A DNA stretch of 33,659 nucleotides from an uncultured Collinsella sp. (lineage in GTDB: Bacteria; Actinomycetota; Coriobacteriia; Coriobacteriales; Coriobacteriaceae), in assembly GCA_959605475.1 (NCBI GenBank), contig CAUHFS010000026.1, forward strand, positions 1 to 33,659, written 5' to 3'. The translations under genes and the position numbers were made by a program. The notes beneath the pieces were generated by a model, which made no database searches, was not told the origin of the DNA, and saw only the letters and a list, made by a program, of their open reading frames with translations. Numbering within the stretch: position 1 is the first letter of the stretch; every line of letters starts with the position of its first letter. This document shows positions 19,001-25,146 of this stretch, piece after piece.

Positions 19001-19108
19001 CGCCAGCAGCACGGCACGCCCGTGGCGGGCAATAAGGTCGGCAAGCAGCGCCGCCTCGGCATCGCTCAAATCCGCGCCGGCGTTGGTGGTATAGATTCGA
19101 ACAGGCAT
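16010..19108 (-). CDS. addB: AddB-like helicase/nuclease subunit
   Basis: This 1032-residue protein is the partner of the adjacent AddA. The C-terminal PD-(D/E)XK nuclease is visible as GRIDRVDVDAENRAVVIDYK around residues 865-885, then the QTLIYAQAM helix. The N-terminal helicase-like half is inactive-looking, with no Walker A. AddB proteins bind a 4Fe-4S cluster through one Cys before the nuclease and three after it. Here TCPLCW near residue 724 could give the first ligand, but the C-terminal trio reads HARCSYNHEG, with one Cys, so the cluster may be lost or altered. The start at 19108 has GGAGG a few bases upstream. It overlaps nothing and leads straight into addA. Its length is somewhat below Firmicutes AddB. 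Confidence 0.85.
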   Translation of the reverse strand: MPVRIYTTNAGADLSDAEAALLADLIARHGRAVLLAPTFAELDLCRHDAAEAGVSLGIDYKTPTSWLRSLWELLGDGRGFVDNLQRQMLFSDMVARLDDADLQPLSRSQGTVRMLARMARDVLPGVAGTGTERCCDNVCKPKPKSDAEARVFELLCAYARGLDRRDMVEPCEAADIMAGALADNLPGCARAVCVRGVTSFTYSLLELLSAVANNGGEVVVLLAREQAAMREELAAAFDVRGVLFEIAPLGEGAAAPQTASKSAAQPAFIEVAGPHARAHAYADVIDKLVKAHKESKDDKAAATPADPVRVLVVSARAPQLFSELAARLAARHVAAETAEFTAFSQSIAGRQFTALANLIERMKAADEGAASKTEWWPAPELTDWIYSPLSGADAASARTFDKNMRLSRSKTAAGVKSLLQSVQGQVRGARKAASDENWFKNVPCVISDVFQALWRDKPVTALKAMLAVAEALPDRALGGLDGQARRQAEVALLRHVIDILMNGARALDVSQAATVPVLDDIRTKVDKRSAAYDCETYEVDRAPRAQVRFASLADAAALRSGSYDAVLFADVDLDSYPLSHEEGPLTTLTASLGREGVTLEPAALLRARFGRAIQASRGPVTLARVTHDRQARECYPAAVWTELRAHAEAAGAAKVACVGEGGIVADFDPAAGEGIECRRVVCEAPQHLSEAAVPYLVLRRRDGEGENAPLVPRLTSASQIEAYSTCPLCWFVSYRVKPQSIDAGFGNMEKGNFVHDALEHLHARLPQEGMERVTPENLPRAQELLREVFDETLAEHAGKRGTEGPLVPLSAVEERQVAEILPQLEGVLAYESEALAPFAPRYLEFAFNELKVEYAGWPLGGRIDRVDVDAENRAVVIDYKHRTGVEEFKLADPTVRDEESGAAPIDDPRWLPPHTQTLIYAQAMRRALDLDTRAALYFSTKGGKPALRGAASAELLEEERGDGRIPGLKKGFPGEGGSMDFDALLDRVEAGIAGRLRELEAGNVAAVDPTSAQAAHARCSYNHEGTFVRRDV

Positions 19109-19201
19109 GGTCCTCCACTCAAACCGTTCGCAATATTCAATGCTTCCATCCTACCCGCCCGCGCGGACAGATTTGCCCCACGCCAACAGATTTGACCCCT
19201 T

Positions 19202-19268
19202 GGAGACAGAGGAAAATGGATCACCGAGGAGGTCAGTCTGACCCAGTGATCCGTTTTCCTCCGTCCCC
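19202..19268. repeat. Imperfect inverted repeat, GGGAC family
   Basis: Arms 19202-19224 and 19246-19268 pair at 20 of 23 positions, plus one possible G-U. The right arm, read on the minus strand, starts GGGGACGGAGG and its first 22 bases recur exactly at 31833-31854. The element lies upstream of addB and next to the yerC terminator. Just before it, ACAGATTTG is directly repeated at about 19168 and 19186. Confidence 0.75.
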
Positions 19269-19276
19269 AAAGGATC

Positions 19277-19302
19277 AAAAAACCGCCCCCGAAGGGACGG
19301 TT
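19277..19302 (-). terminator. Intrinsic terminator after yerC
   Basis: Read on the minus strand, AACCGTCCC pairs with GGGGCGGTT (one G-T) around a short TTCG loop, followed by TTTTTT at 19282-19277. It lies about 28 bp past the stop of the leftward gene at 19330 and isolates it from addB. Confidence 0.8.
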
Positions 19303-19329
19303 CTGCGCAATTCGTTTGTTGCCGCTGGC

Positions 19330-19629
19330 CTACTCGCCATCCTCCAGCTTGATGAGGATCTTGCGATAGCCGCCGTACTCGCCGTTGAGTGCCTTGGACA
19401 CGCGGCTCACCGTAGTGGACGAAGCGCCGGTGCGGGCCTGAACCTCAACATAAGGCTCGCCCTCATCCAGATAACGCGCAACCTGCAGACGTTGCGAAAG
19501 ATCGCAGATCTCGCGCGGCGTGCAGATATCGGTCAAAAACGCCTGGATATCCTTCTCGTCATCCAAAAGACTAAATGCGTGGACCAGCTGCTTGACATCA
19601 GGCTTGTCAAACATGTTCTCGATATTCAT
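19330..19629 (-). CDS. yerC: YerC/YecD family TrpR-related regulator
   Basis: This 99-residue protein is a TrpR-like helix-turn-helix DNA-binding protein of the YerC/YecD family. The N-terminal half is helical (LVHAFSLLDDEKDIQAFL), then TPREICDLSQRLQVARYL and the recognition segment VQARTGASSTTVSRVSKAL, which is typical of the family, ending in GGYRKIL. Family members are full-length at about 100 residues, as here. The regulated genes and ligand are not known; TrpR-type tryptophan control should not be assumed. It is a single gene with its own terminator. A TACACT hexamer on the minus strand at 19735-19740 could be its -10 box, and a hairpin at 19706-19729 (GGGCAA/TTGCCC) would lie at the start of such a transcript. 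Confidence 0.9.
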   Translation of the reverse strand: MNIENMFDKPDVKQLVHAFSLLDDEKDIQAFLTDICTPREICDLSQRLQVARYLDEGEPYVEVQARTGASSTTVSRVSKALNGEYGGYRKILIKLEDGE

Positions 19630-19953
19630 CGATCACCGCCAAACCCGCCATAAGGCATCGAAGTTGATACTGACATCGGGCATCGTTCGCCCGTTCTATG
19701 CAATAGGGCAACGCCTGTGGCTTTTGCCCGTAGCAGTGTAGCACACCACCAAACTAAAGCGACAAGACTCTCTGCCAGCGGCGCGTTTTTCAGGACGAAC
19801 GCCGTTTTGAAACCGAATGCGCACGTAAGCTCCACGAATATCTGAGACAATGGGCGGCCGAACAAGGCGGCACACCCGAGCGGCCGTCCAAGCCGCCGCA
19901 GCAAACCGCTTCACGCGACACCGACGCACCCTGCGCAAGAAAGGATTCACACC
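19630..19953. other. Divergent promoter region, yerC / holin-like gene
   Basis: No coding region is supported. On the minus strand TACACT at 19740-19735, with TTGTCG 19 bases upstream, is a tolerable promoter for yerC. The hairpin 19706-19729 (GGGCAA, inner GCC/GGC, TTGCCC) lies close to the expected transcript start. The rightward promoter for the gene at 19954 is unclear. Confidence 0.4.
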
Positions 19954-20319
19954 ATGCGCTTTATGCTTAACTGGCTCTTTACCTCGATCGCCATCGCGAT
20001 TGCCACGTTCCTCGTCCCCGGCATCCAGCCCTTCGGTTTTGCCGAGGCCTGGGTCTGTTTCGCCTTCGTGGGACTGTTCCTGAACATCGTCGATTCGCTC
20101 GTCAAGCCGTTTCTGACGGTTATCTCGCTGCCGCTCACGATCATTACGCTGGGTATTTTTCAGCTCGTAGTCAACAGCTTTATGCTCGAGCTGGCCAGCT
20201 ATCTGTCGGTCAATCTGCTGGGCGCGGGTATCTCCATCGCCAGCTTTGGATCGGCCTTTATGGGCAGCATCCTGGTGTCCATCATGCGCAGCATCCTCGA
20301 CAGCATCGCCGAGGGCTAA
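19954..20319 (+). CDS. Phage holin family 4-type small membrane protein
   Basis: This 121-residue protein has four hydrophobic segments and the family 4_2 holin pattern (PF04020-like): FLVPGIQPFGFAEAW, then GLFLNIVDSLVKPFLTVISL and PLTIITLGIFQLVVNSFML. The C-terminus keeps the small-residue helix FGSAFMGSILVSIM. Despite the family name these are common chromosomal proteins of unknown role, and no phage genes are nearby. GAAAGGA lies 8 bases before the ATG. A strong hairpin terminator follows the stop, so it is a single-gene unit divergent from yerC. Confidence 0.88.
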   Translation: MRFMLNWLFTSIAIAIATFLVPGIQPFGFAEAWVCFAFVGLFLNIVDSLVKPFLTVISLPLTIITLGIFQLVVNSFMLELASYLSVNLLGAGISIASFGSAFMGSILVSIMRSILDSIAEG

Positions 20320-20357
20320 AGGCCATTCCGGCCGCGCCCGTCTCAACAGCCCAAAAC

Positions 20358-20396
20358 GAAGGCCGCCCATCACAAAAATGGGCGGCCTTCTTATTT
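20358..20396. terminator. Bidirectional intrinsic terminator
   Basis: A perfect 13-bp stem (arms 20358-20370 and 20378-20390, GAAGGCCGCCCAT and its complement) is followed by TTATTT on the plus strand. AAAA at 20353-20356 gives a T-run on the minus strand. It ends the holin-like gene and could also serve the leftward Rrf2 gene. Confidence 0.9.
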
Positions 20397-20421
20397 GCCA
20401 AGTCTCAAAGGGCGAGAGAAT

Positions 20422-20452
20422 CTGCCATTTCCACCCCGTCCCCAAATGGCAG
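20422..20452. repeat. Short inverted repeat, GGGAC family
   Basis: CTGCCATTT (20422-20430) and AAATGGCAG (20444-20452) flank a CCACCCCGTCCCC loop, 8 bp past the Rrf2 stop. The GTCCCC word and pyrimidine loop resemble the other intergenic hairpins in this window. Confidence 0.6.
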
Positions 20453-20459
20453 GTGTGGG

Positions 20460-20888
20460 TTAGATGACGTAATCGTAGCCTTCGTTGGGAGCGACAAGTT
20501 GATCGAGCGTCACACCGTCGAGGTAGTCGTTGATAAGCTTGTCCAGGTTCTTCCACACGTCGAGCGTGGGGCACTCGTCAGAGCGCGAACAACCTTTGCA
20601 GTCGCCATCCAGGCAGGCGACCGGCGCCAGGCTGCCCTCGGTCAGGCGCAAGATCTCGCCCACCGTGTACTGCTCGGGCGGGCGCGTGAGCACATAGCCG
20701 CCGCCCTTGCCGCGCATGCCCGAGAGCATGTTGGCGCGCACGAGCGTAGCCAGAATATTCTCGAGGTACTTCTCCGAAATACCCTGACGCGCCGCAATCT
20801 CTTTAAGCGGGATACGGCCTGTCGCCTGGTGCTCGGCCAGGTCGACCATAACGCGCAGGGCATATCTGCCCTTTGTGGAAACCAACAT
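20460..20888 (-). CDS. Rrf2 family transcriptional regulator
   Basis: This 142-residue protein has the Rrf2 winged-helix fold: MLVSTKGRYALRVMVDLAEH, then IPLKEIAARQGISEKYLENIL (recognition helix about 28-50) and the wing RGKGGGYVLTRP (59-70). Cys92, Cys97, Cys100 and Cys106 lie where IscR and NsrR hold an Fe-S cluster, though IscR has three Cys with different spacing. It faces cysK across a 253-bp divergent region, with mnmA beyond. In Bacillus and Staphylococcus the Rrf2 protein CymR represses cysteine genes together with CysK, and cymR lies near mnmA, so control of cysteine or Fe-S supply is the likely role here. The start codon at 20888 has AAAGG about 11 bases upstream. Confidence 0.88.
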   Translation of the reverse strand: MLVSTKGRYALRVMVDLAEHQATGRIPLKEIAARQGISEKYLENILATLVRANMLSGMRGKGGGYVLTRPPEQYTVGEILRLTEGSLAPVACLDGDCKGCSRSDECPTLDVWKNLDKLINDYLDGVTLDQLVAPNEGYDYVI

Positions 20889-21141
20889 ATATATAGCTGC
20901 CTTTCGGTCTTTTAATTCGTAGAAATTCTAGCCGAAAAATTGGTTTTGAAAATACCTATTCCCGTCAAGATGGTTAATCGACTCGTAATAATCTTCTATT
21001 TCCTATTGCGTTACTAGGCTTTACTGTCTACTATGCTTGCCAACAGCAAAACGAACAACCTATAAGGTTTGTGGGTTTCGCTGCCACACACACCGTAAAA
21101 CCACACGGTATCCAGTCATTTGAACACTTTGGAGGTTCACC
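20889..21141. promoter_or_regulatory. Divergent regulatory region, rrf2 / cysK
   Basis: The region is AT-rich between GC-rich genes. TTGCGT (21006-21011), a 17-bp spacer and TACTAT (21029-21034) form a plausible cysK promoter with a leader of about 100 bases. CTATTTCCTA (20996-21005) abuts the -35 box, and the related word CCTATTCCC lies near 20954, so both are candidate binding sites for the Rrf2 regulator. The palindrome is weak and the assignment is tentative. Confidence 0.4.
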
Positions 21142-22080
21142 ATGAGCAATGTTTACACGTCCATCGATCAGCTTATCGGCCACACCCCGCTTCTGGAGCT
21201 CACCCACTTCGAGGCCGACGAGGACCTCAAGGCCCGTGTGCTCGTCAAATTGGAATACTTCAACCCCGCCGGGTCCGTCAAAGACCGCGTCGCCAAGAAC
21301 ATGATCGACGAGGCCGAGAAGGCCGGCAAGCTCGTGCGCGGTGGCGACTACACCATCATCGAGCCCACGAGCGGCAACACCGGCGTCGGCATCGCCTCGG
21401 TGGCGGCGGCCCGCGGCTACAAGGTGATCATCACTATGCCCGAGGCCATGTCCGTCGAGCGCCGCAAGCTCATGCAGGCATACGGCGCACAGCTCGTGCT
21501 CACCGACGGCTCCAAGGGCATGAAGGGCGCTATCGCCAAGGCGGAGGAGCTGCAGAAGGAAACTCCCAACAGCATCATCGCCGGCCAGTTTGTGAACCCC
21601 GCGAACCCGGCCATTCACAAGGCCACGACCGGCCCCGAGATCTGGGACGACACCGACGGCAAGGTCGACATCTTCGTCGCCGGCGTCGGCACCGGCGGCA
21701 CCGTGACCGGCGTGGGCGAGTTCCTCAAGGAGCAAAACCCCGAGATTCAGGTCGTCGCCGTCGAGCCCGCCACCTCCCCGGTGCTCTCTAAGGGCCAGGC
21801 CGGCCCGCACAAGATCCAGGGTATCGGTGCCGGCTTTGTGCCCGACGTCCTCGACACCCAGGTCTATGACGAGATCATCCCCGTCGAGAACGACGATGCC
21901 TTTGCCACCGGCCGCGCCGTGGGCCACAAGGAGGGCGTGCTCGTGGGCATTTCGTCCGGCGCCGCCGTGTGGGCCGCATTGCAGCTGGCCAAGCGTCCCG
22001 AGAACGAGGGCAAGACCATCGTGGCGCTGCTCGCCGACACCGGCGAGCGCTACCTGTCCACGGCGCTCTTCCAGGACTAG
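21142..22080 (+). CDS. cysK: Cysteine synthase A (O-acetylserine sulfhydrylase)
   Basis: This 312-residue PLP enzyme makes cysteine from O-acetylserine and sulfide in the cytoplasm. The PLP lysine is Lys47 in PAGSVKDR, the substrate loop is TSGNT (76-80), and the phosphate-binding loop is GTGGT near 182-187. The C-terminus ends with the usual GERYLST. Length is typical of CysK. TTTGGAGG lies just before the ATG. It is divergent from the Rrf2 regulator and followed 181 bp later by mnmA. CysK also acts as a CymR corepressor in Firmicutes; whether that holds here is inference. No cysE (serine acetyltransferase) is in the window. Confidence 0.97.
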   Translation: MSNVYTSIDQLIGHTPLLELTHFEADEDLKARVLVKLEYFNPAGSVKDRVAKNMIDEAEKAGKLVRGGDYTIIEPTSGNTGVGIASVAAARGYKVIITMPEAMSVERRKLMQAYGAQLVLTDGSKGMKGAIAKAEELQKETPNSIIAGQFVNPANPAIHKATTGPEIWDDTDGKVDIFVAGVGTGGTVTGVGEFLKEQNPEIQVVAVEPATSPVLSKGQAGPHKIQGIGAGFVPDVLDTQVYDEIIPVENDDAFATGRAVGHKEGVLVGISSGAAVWAALQLAKRPENEGKTIVALLADTGERYLSTALFQD

Positions 22081-22180
22081 AGCTTCTCGTTCTTAGAATG
22101 AGTCCAGGGCACGCCGGTCTCCCCTCTCTTCTGGCAGCCTGAGCTCATCCCAACAGGGTGTCCCACAGGACGCCCGAACT

Positions 22181-22189
22181 TGCTACAAT
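22181..22189 (+). promoter_or_regulatory. Extended -10 promoter before mnmA
   Basis: TGCTACAAT combines a TGn extension with a good -10 hexamer. No convincing -35 lies 17 bp upstream, as is usual for extended -10 promoters. The expected transcript start, near 22196, falls at the base of the hairpin listed next. Confidence 0.5.
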
Positions 22190-22193
22190 GTCT

Positions 22194-22232
22194 GCGGCGC
22201 GGAACCAGCCTCCCGCGCCGCTTTTCTTTTTT
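22194..22232 (+). terminator. Strong terminator-like hairpin between cysK and mnmA
   Basis: GCGGCGCGG (22194-22202) and CCGCGCCGC (22213-22221) form a perfect 9-bp stem followed by TTTTCTTTTTT. It is the best intrinsic terminator in the window. It can end cysK transcripts, but it also lies directly downstream of a good extended -10 box and 30 bp before the mnmA start, so it may act on mnmA expression. Confidence 0.85.
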
Positions 22233-22261
22233 GGCCACATGCCACCAAGGAGAACCTCCCC

Positions 22262-23362
22262 ATGCACAATAAGCGCGTGCTCGTCGCCATGAGCGGCGGC
22301 GTCGATTCCAGCGTGACCGCGTATCTGCTCAAAAGTCAGGGTTACGAATGTGTCGGTGCCACCATGCGCCTCACCTGCCCCGAGGCCGATCCCGCCACGG
22401 GCATGAGCAAAGTCGACCGCGACATCGCCGATGCAAAGGCCGTCGCCGAGCGCCTGGGGATACCCCACCATGTGCTCGACCTGCAGCAGACCTTCGACCG
22501 CAATGTTATCGAGCGCTTCGTGACCGCCTATCAGGAGGGGCTGACGCCCAACCCATGCATCATCTGCAACCGCCACATTAAGTTTGGCGCGTTGCTGGAT
22601 GCGGCGCTGGATATGGGCTGCGACTACATCGCCACAGGCCACTATGCCAAAACGAGCCAGGCGCCCGATGGCACCTGGCAGCTGCATCGCGGCGAGGACC
22701 CCAAAAAGGACCAGAGTTACTTTTTGTATTCGCTCACGCAGGAGCGCCTGGCGCACACGATCTTTCCGCTGGCAGGCCTAGACAAAGAGCGCGACGTGCG
22801 CCGCATAGCCACCGAGCAGGGCTTTGTTAACGCCAAGAAGGCCGAAAGCGAGGACATCTGCTTTATTCCAGACGGCGACTACGCGGGCTATATCGAGCGC
22901 CGCTGCGGACATGCCGCTGCACCGGGCAACATCGTATGGCGCGACGGCAGCGTGGTTGGGCGCCACAACGGCGCGCTGCGCTACACCATCGGCCAGCGTA
23001 AGGGCTTGGGCGTCGCGATGGCGCATCCCGTGTACGTAACGGGTGTCGACGCCGTCAACAACACCGTGCATCTGGGCGAGGCAGAGGACCTGACGGCCAC
23101 GGCGCTCACGGCCAACGACTGGATTTGGAGCGCCCCGGCCGACCGCATGGAGGCAGAGCTCGATGCCGGCGGCATTCGCGTGGGCGCCAAGTACCGCTAC
23201 CGTCAGAAAGACCAGGCAGCGACCCTTACGCGCGGCGAAGACGGGCAAATGTTGCTGACCTTTGACGAGCCGCAACGAGCCATCGCCCCCGGCCAAGCCG
23301 TCGTCGTCTATCGCGGCGACGTCGTCCTGGGCGGCGGCACCGTTACGGCAGCCATCAAATAG
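22262..23362 (+). CDS. mnmA: tRNA-specific 2-thiouridylase MnmA
   Basis: This 366-residue enzyme adds sulfur to U34 of Lys, Glu and Gln tRNAs. The PP-loop SGGVDSS (11-17) activates the uridine with ATP. The sulfur-carrying Cys99 in TPNPCIICN and Cys200 in SEDICFIP form the conserved catalytic pair. GHYAK and the C-terminal beta-barrel region (GQRKGLGVAM onward) fit the family. AAGGAG lies 9 bases before the ATG. A cysteine desulfurase normally supplies the sulfur; none is in this window, unlike the iscS-mnmA pairs of Bacillus. Following cysK, it completes a small sulfur-metabolism block. Its 3' end is followed by a 27-bp perfect inverted repeat. Confidence 0.97.
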   Translation: MHNKRVLVAMSGGVDSSVTAYLLKSQGYECVGATMRLTCPEADPATGMSKVDRDIADAKAVAERLGIPHHVLDLQQTFDRNVIERFVTAYQEGLTPNPCIICNRHIKFGALLDAALDMGCDYIATGHYAKTSQAPDGTWQLHRGEDPKKDQSYFLYSLTQERLAHTIFPLAGLDKERDVRRIATEQGFVNAKKAESEDICFIPDGDYAGYIERRCGHAAAPGNIVWRDGSVVGRHNGALRYTIGQRKGLGVAMAHPVYVTGVDAVNNTVHLGEAEDLTATALTANDWIWSAPADRMEAELDAGGIRVGAKYRYRQKDQAATLTRGEDGQMLLTFDEPQRAIAPGQAVVVYRGDVVLGGGTVTAAIK

Positions 23363-23376
23363 CCCCATCCCCTTTA

Positions 23377-23447
23377 TAAGTTGCGGTGAAATAGGGACTG
23401 TTTAAGCGTTTAAAACCGCCAAACAGTCCCTATTTCACCGCAACTTA
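23377..23447. repeat. 27-bp perfect inverted repeat, GGGAC family
   Basis: Arms 23377-23403 and 23421-23447 are perfect reverse complements across 27 bp, with a 17-base loop. The arm contains AATAGGGACTGTTT. It lies between the convergent mnmA and M42 peptidase genes. No T-run follows on either side, so it is not a standard terminator although it could act as one. It is much longer than a terminator needs to be. Confidence 0.9.
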
Positions 23448-23498
23448 GAGAGGACGGCCTCGGTCGGTACTGCTGTGTCAGCCGAGGCCGCTGCATCG

Positions 23499-24542
23499 TT
23501 AGCGCTGCACGTAGGCGCGGACGAGCTCGTAGGTGTTACGCACGCCGTCCATGTGGCTGCGCTCGTAGTTGTGGCTCGCGTACACGCCGGGGCCGATCAG
23601 GCCATGGCGAATGTCGTAGCCGGCCGAGAGCGTGGCCTCGACGTCGGAGCCGTAGTGCGGGTACACATCGATGGCGTAATCGAGCTCCAGCTCGCGCGCG
23701 ATGTTGGACAGCGTGGTTACCAAGTCGTAGTTGTACGGACCACCCGAATCCTTGGCGCAAATCGACACCATGCGCTCGGTGCAGCCCAGGTCGTCGCCCA
23801 CGCAGCCCATGTCCACGCTGATCATCTCGCGCGTGTCGGCCGGCACGAAAGCGCCGCCGTGGCCGACCTCCTCGTACACAGTAAAGAGCAGGGACACCTT
23901 GCGCGAGAGCGTCACCTCGCCAGCGGCGACGGCACGCGCCAAGCCCAGCAAAATGGAGGCCGACAGCTTGTCGTCCAAGAAGCGACTCTTGATGTAGCCG
24001 CTCTCCGTCACCGTGGTACGCGGATCCATAGCGATGATGTCGCCCGTCTGAATGCCCAGCTCAAGCACGTCATCCTTGCTGTCGACATTCTCGTCGAGCA
24101 GGATTTCCATGTTCTTCTCGATGGTCTTGACCGGCTCGTCGGCCACGTGCGCCGAAGGCTCGGTGTTGAGAACCACACCCGTGTACACATTGCCGTCACG
24201 CGTGTAGACGGTGCAGTTCTCGCCATCGGCCGTAGACCACTGGTGCCCACCAAGCGTCGTGGGACGCAGGCGGCCATTGTCCTTAATGGAGCGTACCATG
24301 GCGCCCAAGGTGTCGACATGGCTCGCCAAAACAAGCGGCTCGCCCTCGCCGCCAAGCTCAACCAGCACGTTGCCCTTATTGGAACGCTCAGGGCCAAAGC
24401 CCATATCACGCAGGGTCTCCTTTAGATAATCAGTCGCCGCACGGGTATAGCCCGTAGGCGAAGCAATAGAAGTCAGCGTCTTAAGCTGTCCCGCGATATA
24501 GGAGAGCGTCTCCTCTAGAGAAGCATCGATATTGGAACCCAT
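23499..24542 (-). CDS. M42 family metallopeptidase (glutamyl aminopeptidase-like)
   Basis: This 347-residue cytoplasmic aminopeptidase belongs to the dodecameric M42 (PepA/FrvX/YsdC) family, which trims peptides. The di-metal site is complete: His75 and Asp77 in ASHVDTLG, bridging Asp191 in RFLDD, catalytic Glu224 with Glu225 in TVYEEVG, Asp244 in SVDMG, and a late His in GVYASHNYERSH. Two in-frame ATGs are close together. The second, at 24542, is preferred because GGAAGG lies 6 bases upstream of it but touches the first, at 24548. The gene converges with mnmA across the 27-bp inverted repeat. No partner gene is evident. Confidence 0.93.
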   Translation of the reverse strand: MGSNIDASLEETLSYIAGQLKTLTSIASPTGYTRAATDYLKETLRDMGFGPERSNKGNVLVELGGEGEPLVLASHVDTLGAMVRSIKDNGRLRPTTLGGHQWSTADGENCTVYTRDGNVYTGVVLNTEPSAHVADEPVKTIEKNMEILLDENVDSKDDVLELGIQTGDIIAMDPRTTVTESGYIKSRFLDDKLSASILLGLARAVAAGEVTLSRKVSLLFTVYEEVGHGGAFVPADTREMISVDMGCVGDDLGCTERMVSICAKDSGGPYNYDLVTTLSNIARELELDYAIDVYPHYGSDVEATLSAGYDIRHGLIGPGVYASHNYERSHMDGVRNTYELVRAYVQR

Positions 24543-24752
24543 ATGCATCCTTCCAAATAAAACTAAGACCGAATCCCGATTTTAACCGTTCTACACGTGC
24601 AATGCCCTAGAAGCCGAGCCACCTCCAGACGTCCTCGCGCCGATTTTGCGCACGCGCACGGTTTAAAATCCGAATCTTGCATAAAGCTTTTCGATTTCTG
24701 CATAAAAATGAGGCATCTTCTTGCTTCGTCTCAGGGTACCCCACTTTGGACC

Positions 24753-24776
24753 GTGCAAAAAACGGAGTATTCAGCA
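24753..24776 (+). repeat. 24-bp repeat, copy 1
   Basis: GTGCA, six bases, then GGAGTATTCAGCA. The same pattern, with a different six-base centre (AAAAAC here, TTTTTG there), occurs on the opposite strand at 24963-24986. Similarity continues upstream of the GTGCA (CACTT....CGTGCA in both), which suggests elements of about 40 bp with a common origin. Confidence 0.7.
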
Positions 24777-24962
24777 CCGTGGGCCCCAACGGCCCCATCA
24801 CAAACGACAAAACGATGCGGTTACAGCAGTATTGCGGGTCGTCGCAAAGCAGAAACTCAGTAACAACCCCCTCCACTCATCGATAGCCCACCCACAATGG
24901 CTGTCGATGGGCGTCTGCGGGCCACTACGGGCCATTCAAAACGTTATGCATTTTTAAGAGCT

Positions 24963-24986
24963 TGCTGAATACTCCCAAAAATGCAC
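24963..24986 (-). repeat. 24-bp repeat, copy 2 (inverted)
   Basis: Read on the minus strand this is GTGCA, TTTTTG, then GGAGTATTCAGCA, matching copy 1 at 18 of 18 positions outside the six-base centre. It lies between copy 1 and the fucO terminator. Confidence 0.7.
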
Positions 24987-25061
24987 GCTGGGAAGTGCGC
25001 CACCTATCCGCAGCGGGCGGTATGCCTTGGCTTTACCCATCTCGGGGCATCGACACGGCAC

Positions 25062-25093
25062 AAAAAGCCCCGCCGCGCGTAGCGCGGCGGGGC
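25062..25093 (-). terminator. Intrinsic terminator of the fucO-like gene
   Basis: GCCCCGCCGCGC pairs with GCGCGGCGGGGC around a short TAC-type loop (25067-25093), followed on the minus strand by TTTTT at 25066-25062. It lies about 53 bp past the stop codon at 25147. The stem is very GC-rich. Confidence 0.9.
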
Positions 25094-25146
25094 CAGCGGC
25101 AAGTCAAAAGACTATATGCCTACGGGCGAAGGACCACCAAACGAGA

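Larger units (their letters stand above)
24543..25061. other. Gene-free stretch with repeat elements
   Basis: About 520 bp between two leftward genes hold no convincing gene; an 89-codon leftward frame (24607-24876) has no family resemblance or good start. Features seen are the inverted pair of a 24-bp repeat (listed separately), a direct repeat of TGCATAAA near 24678 and 24702, and a 9-bp inverted repeat TGCATTTTT/AAAAATGCA (24947-24955, 24977-24985). It could harbour a small RNA or be made of dispersed intergenic elements. Confidence 0.5.

Noticed and set aside
19954..20319. Reading the holin-like gene as evidence of a prophage
   Set aside because: This family is common in bacterial chromosomes and no other phage genes, integrase or attachment site were seen.
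19696..20574. 292-codon leftward frame across the holin-like gene
   Set aside because: Composition is charged and repetitive, it runs through a strong terminator hairpin, and the opposite frame is a recognisable membrane protein.
21031..21927. 298-codon leftward frame antisense to cysK
   Set aside because: It is a shadow of cysK and crosses the cysK promoter region.
24607..24876. 89-codon leftward frame in the gene-free stretch
   Set aside because: No ribosome-binding site or known domain, and it contains one copy of the dispersed repeat, so it is more likely part of a repeat element than a gene.
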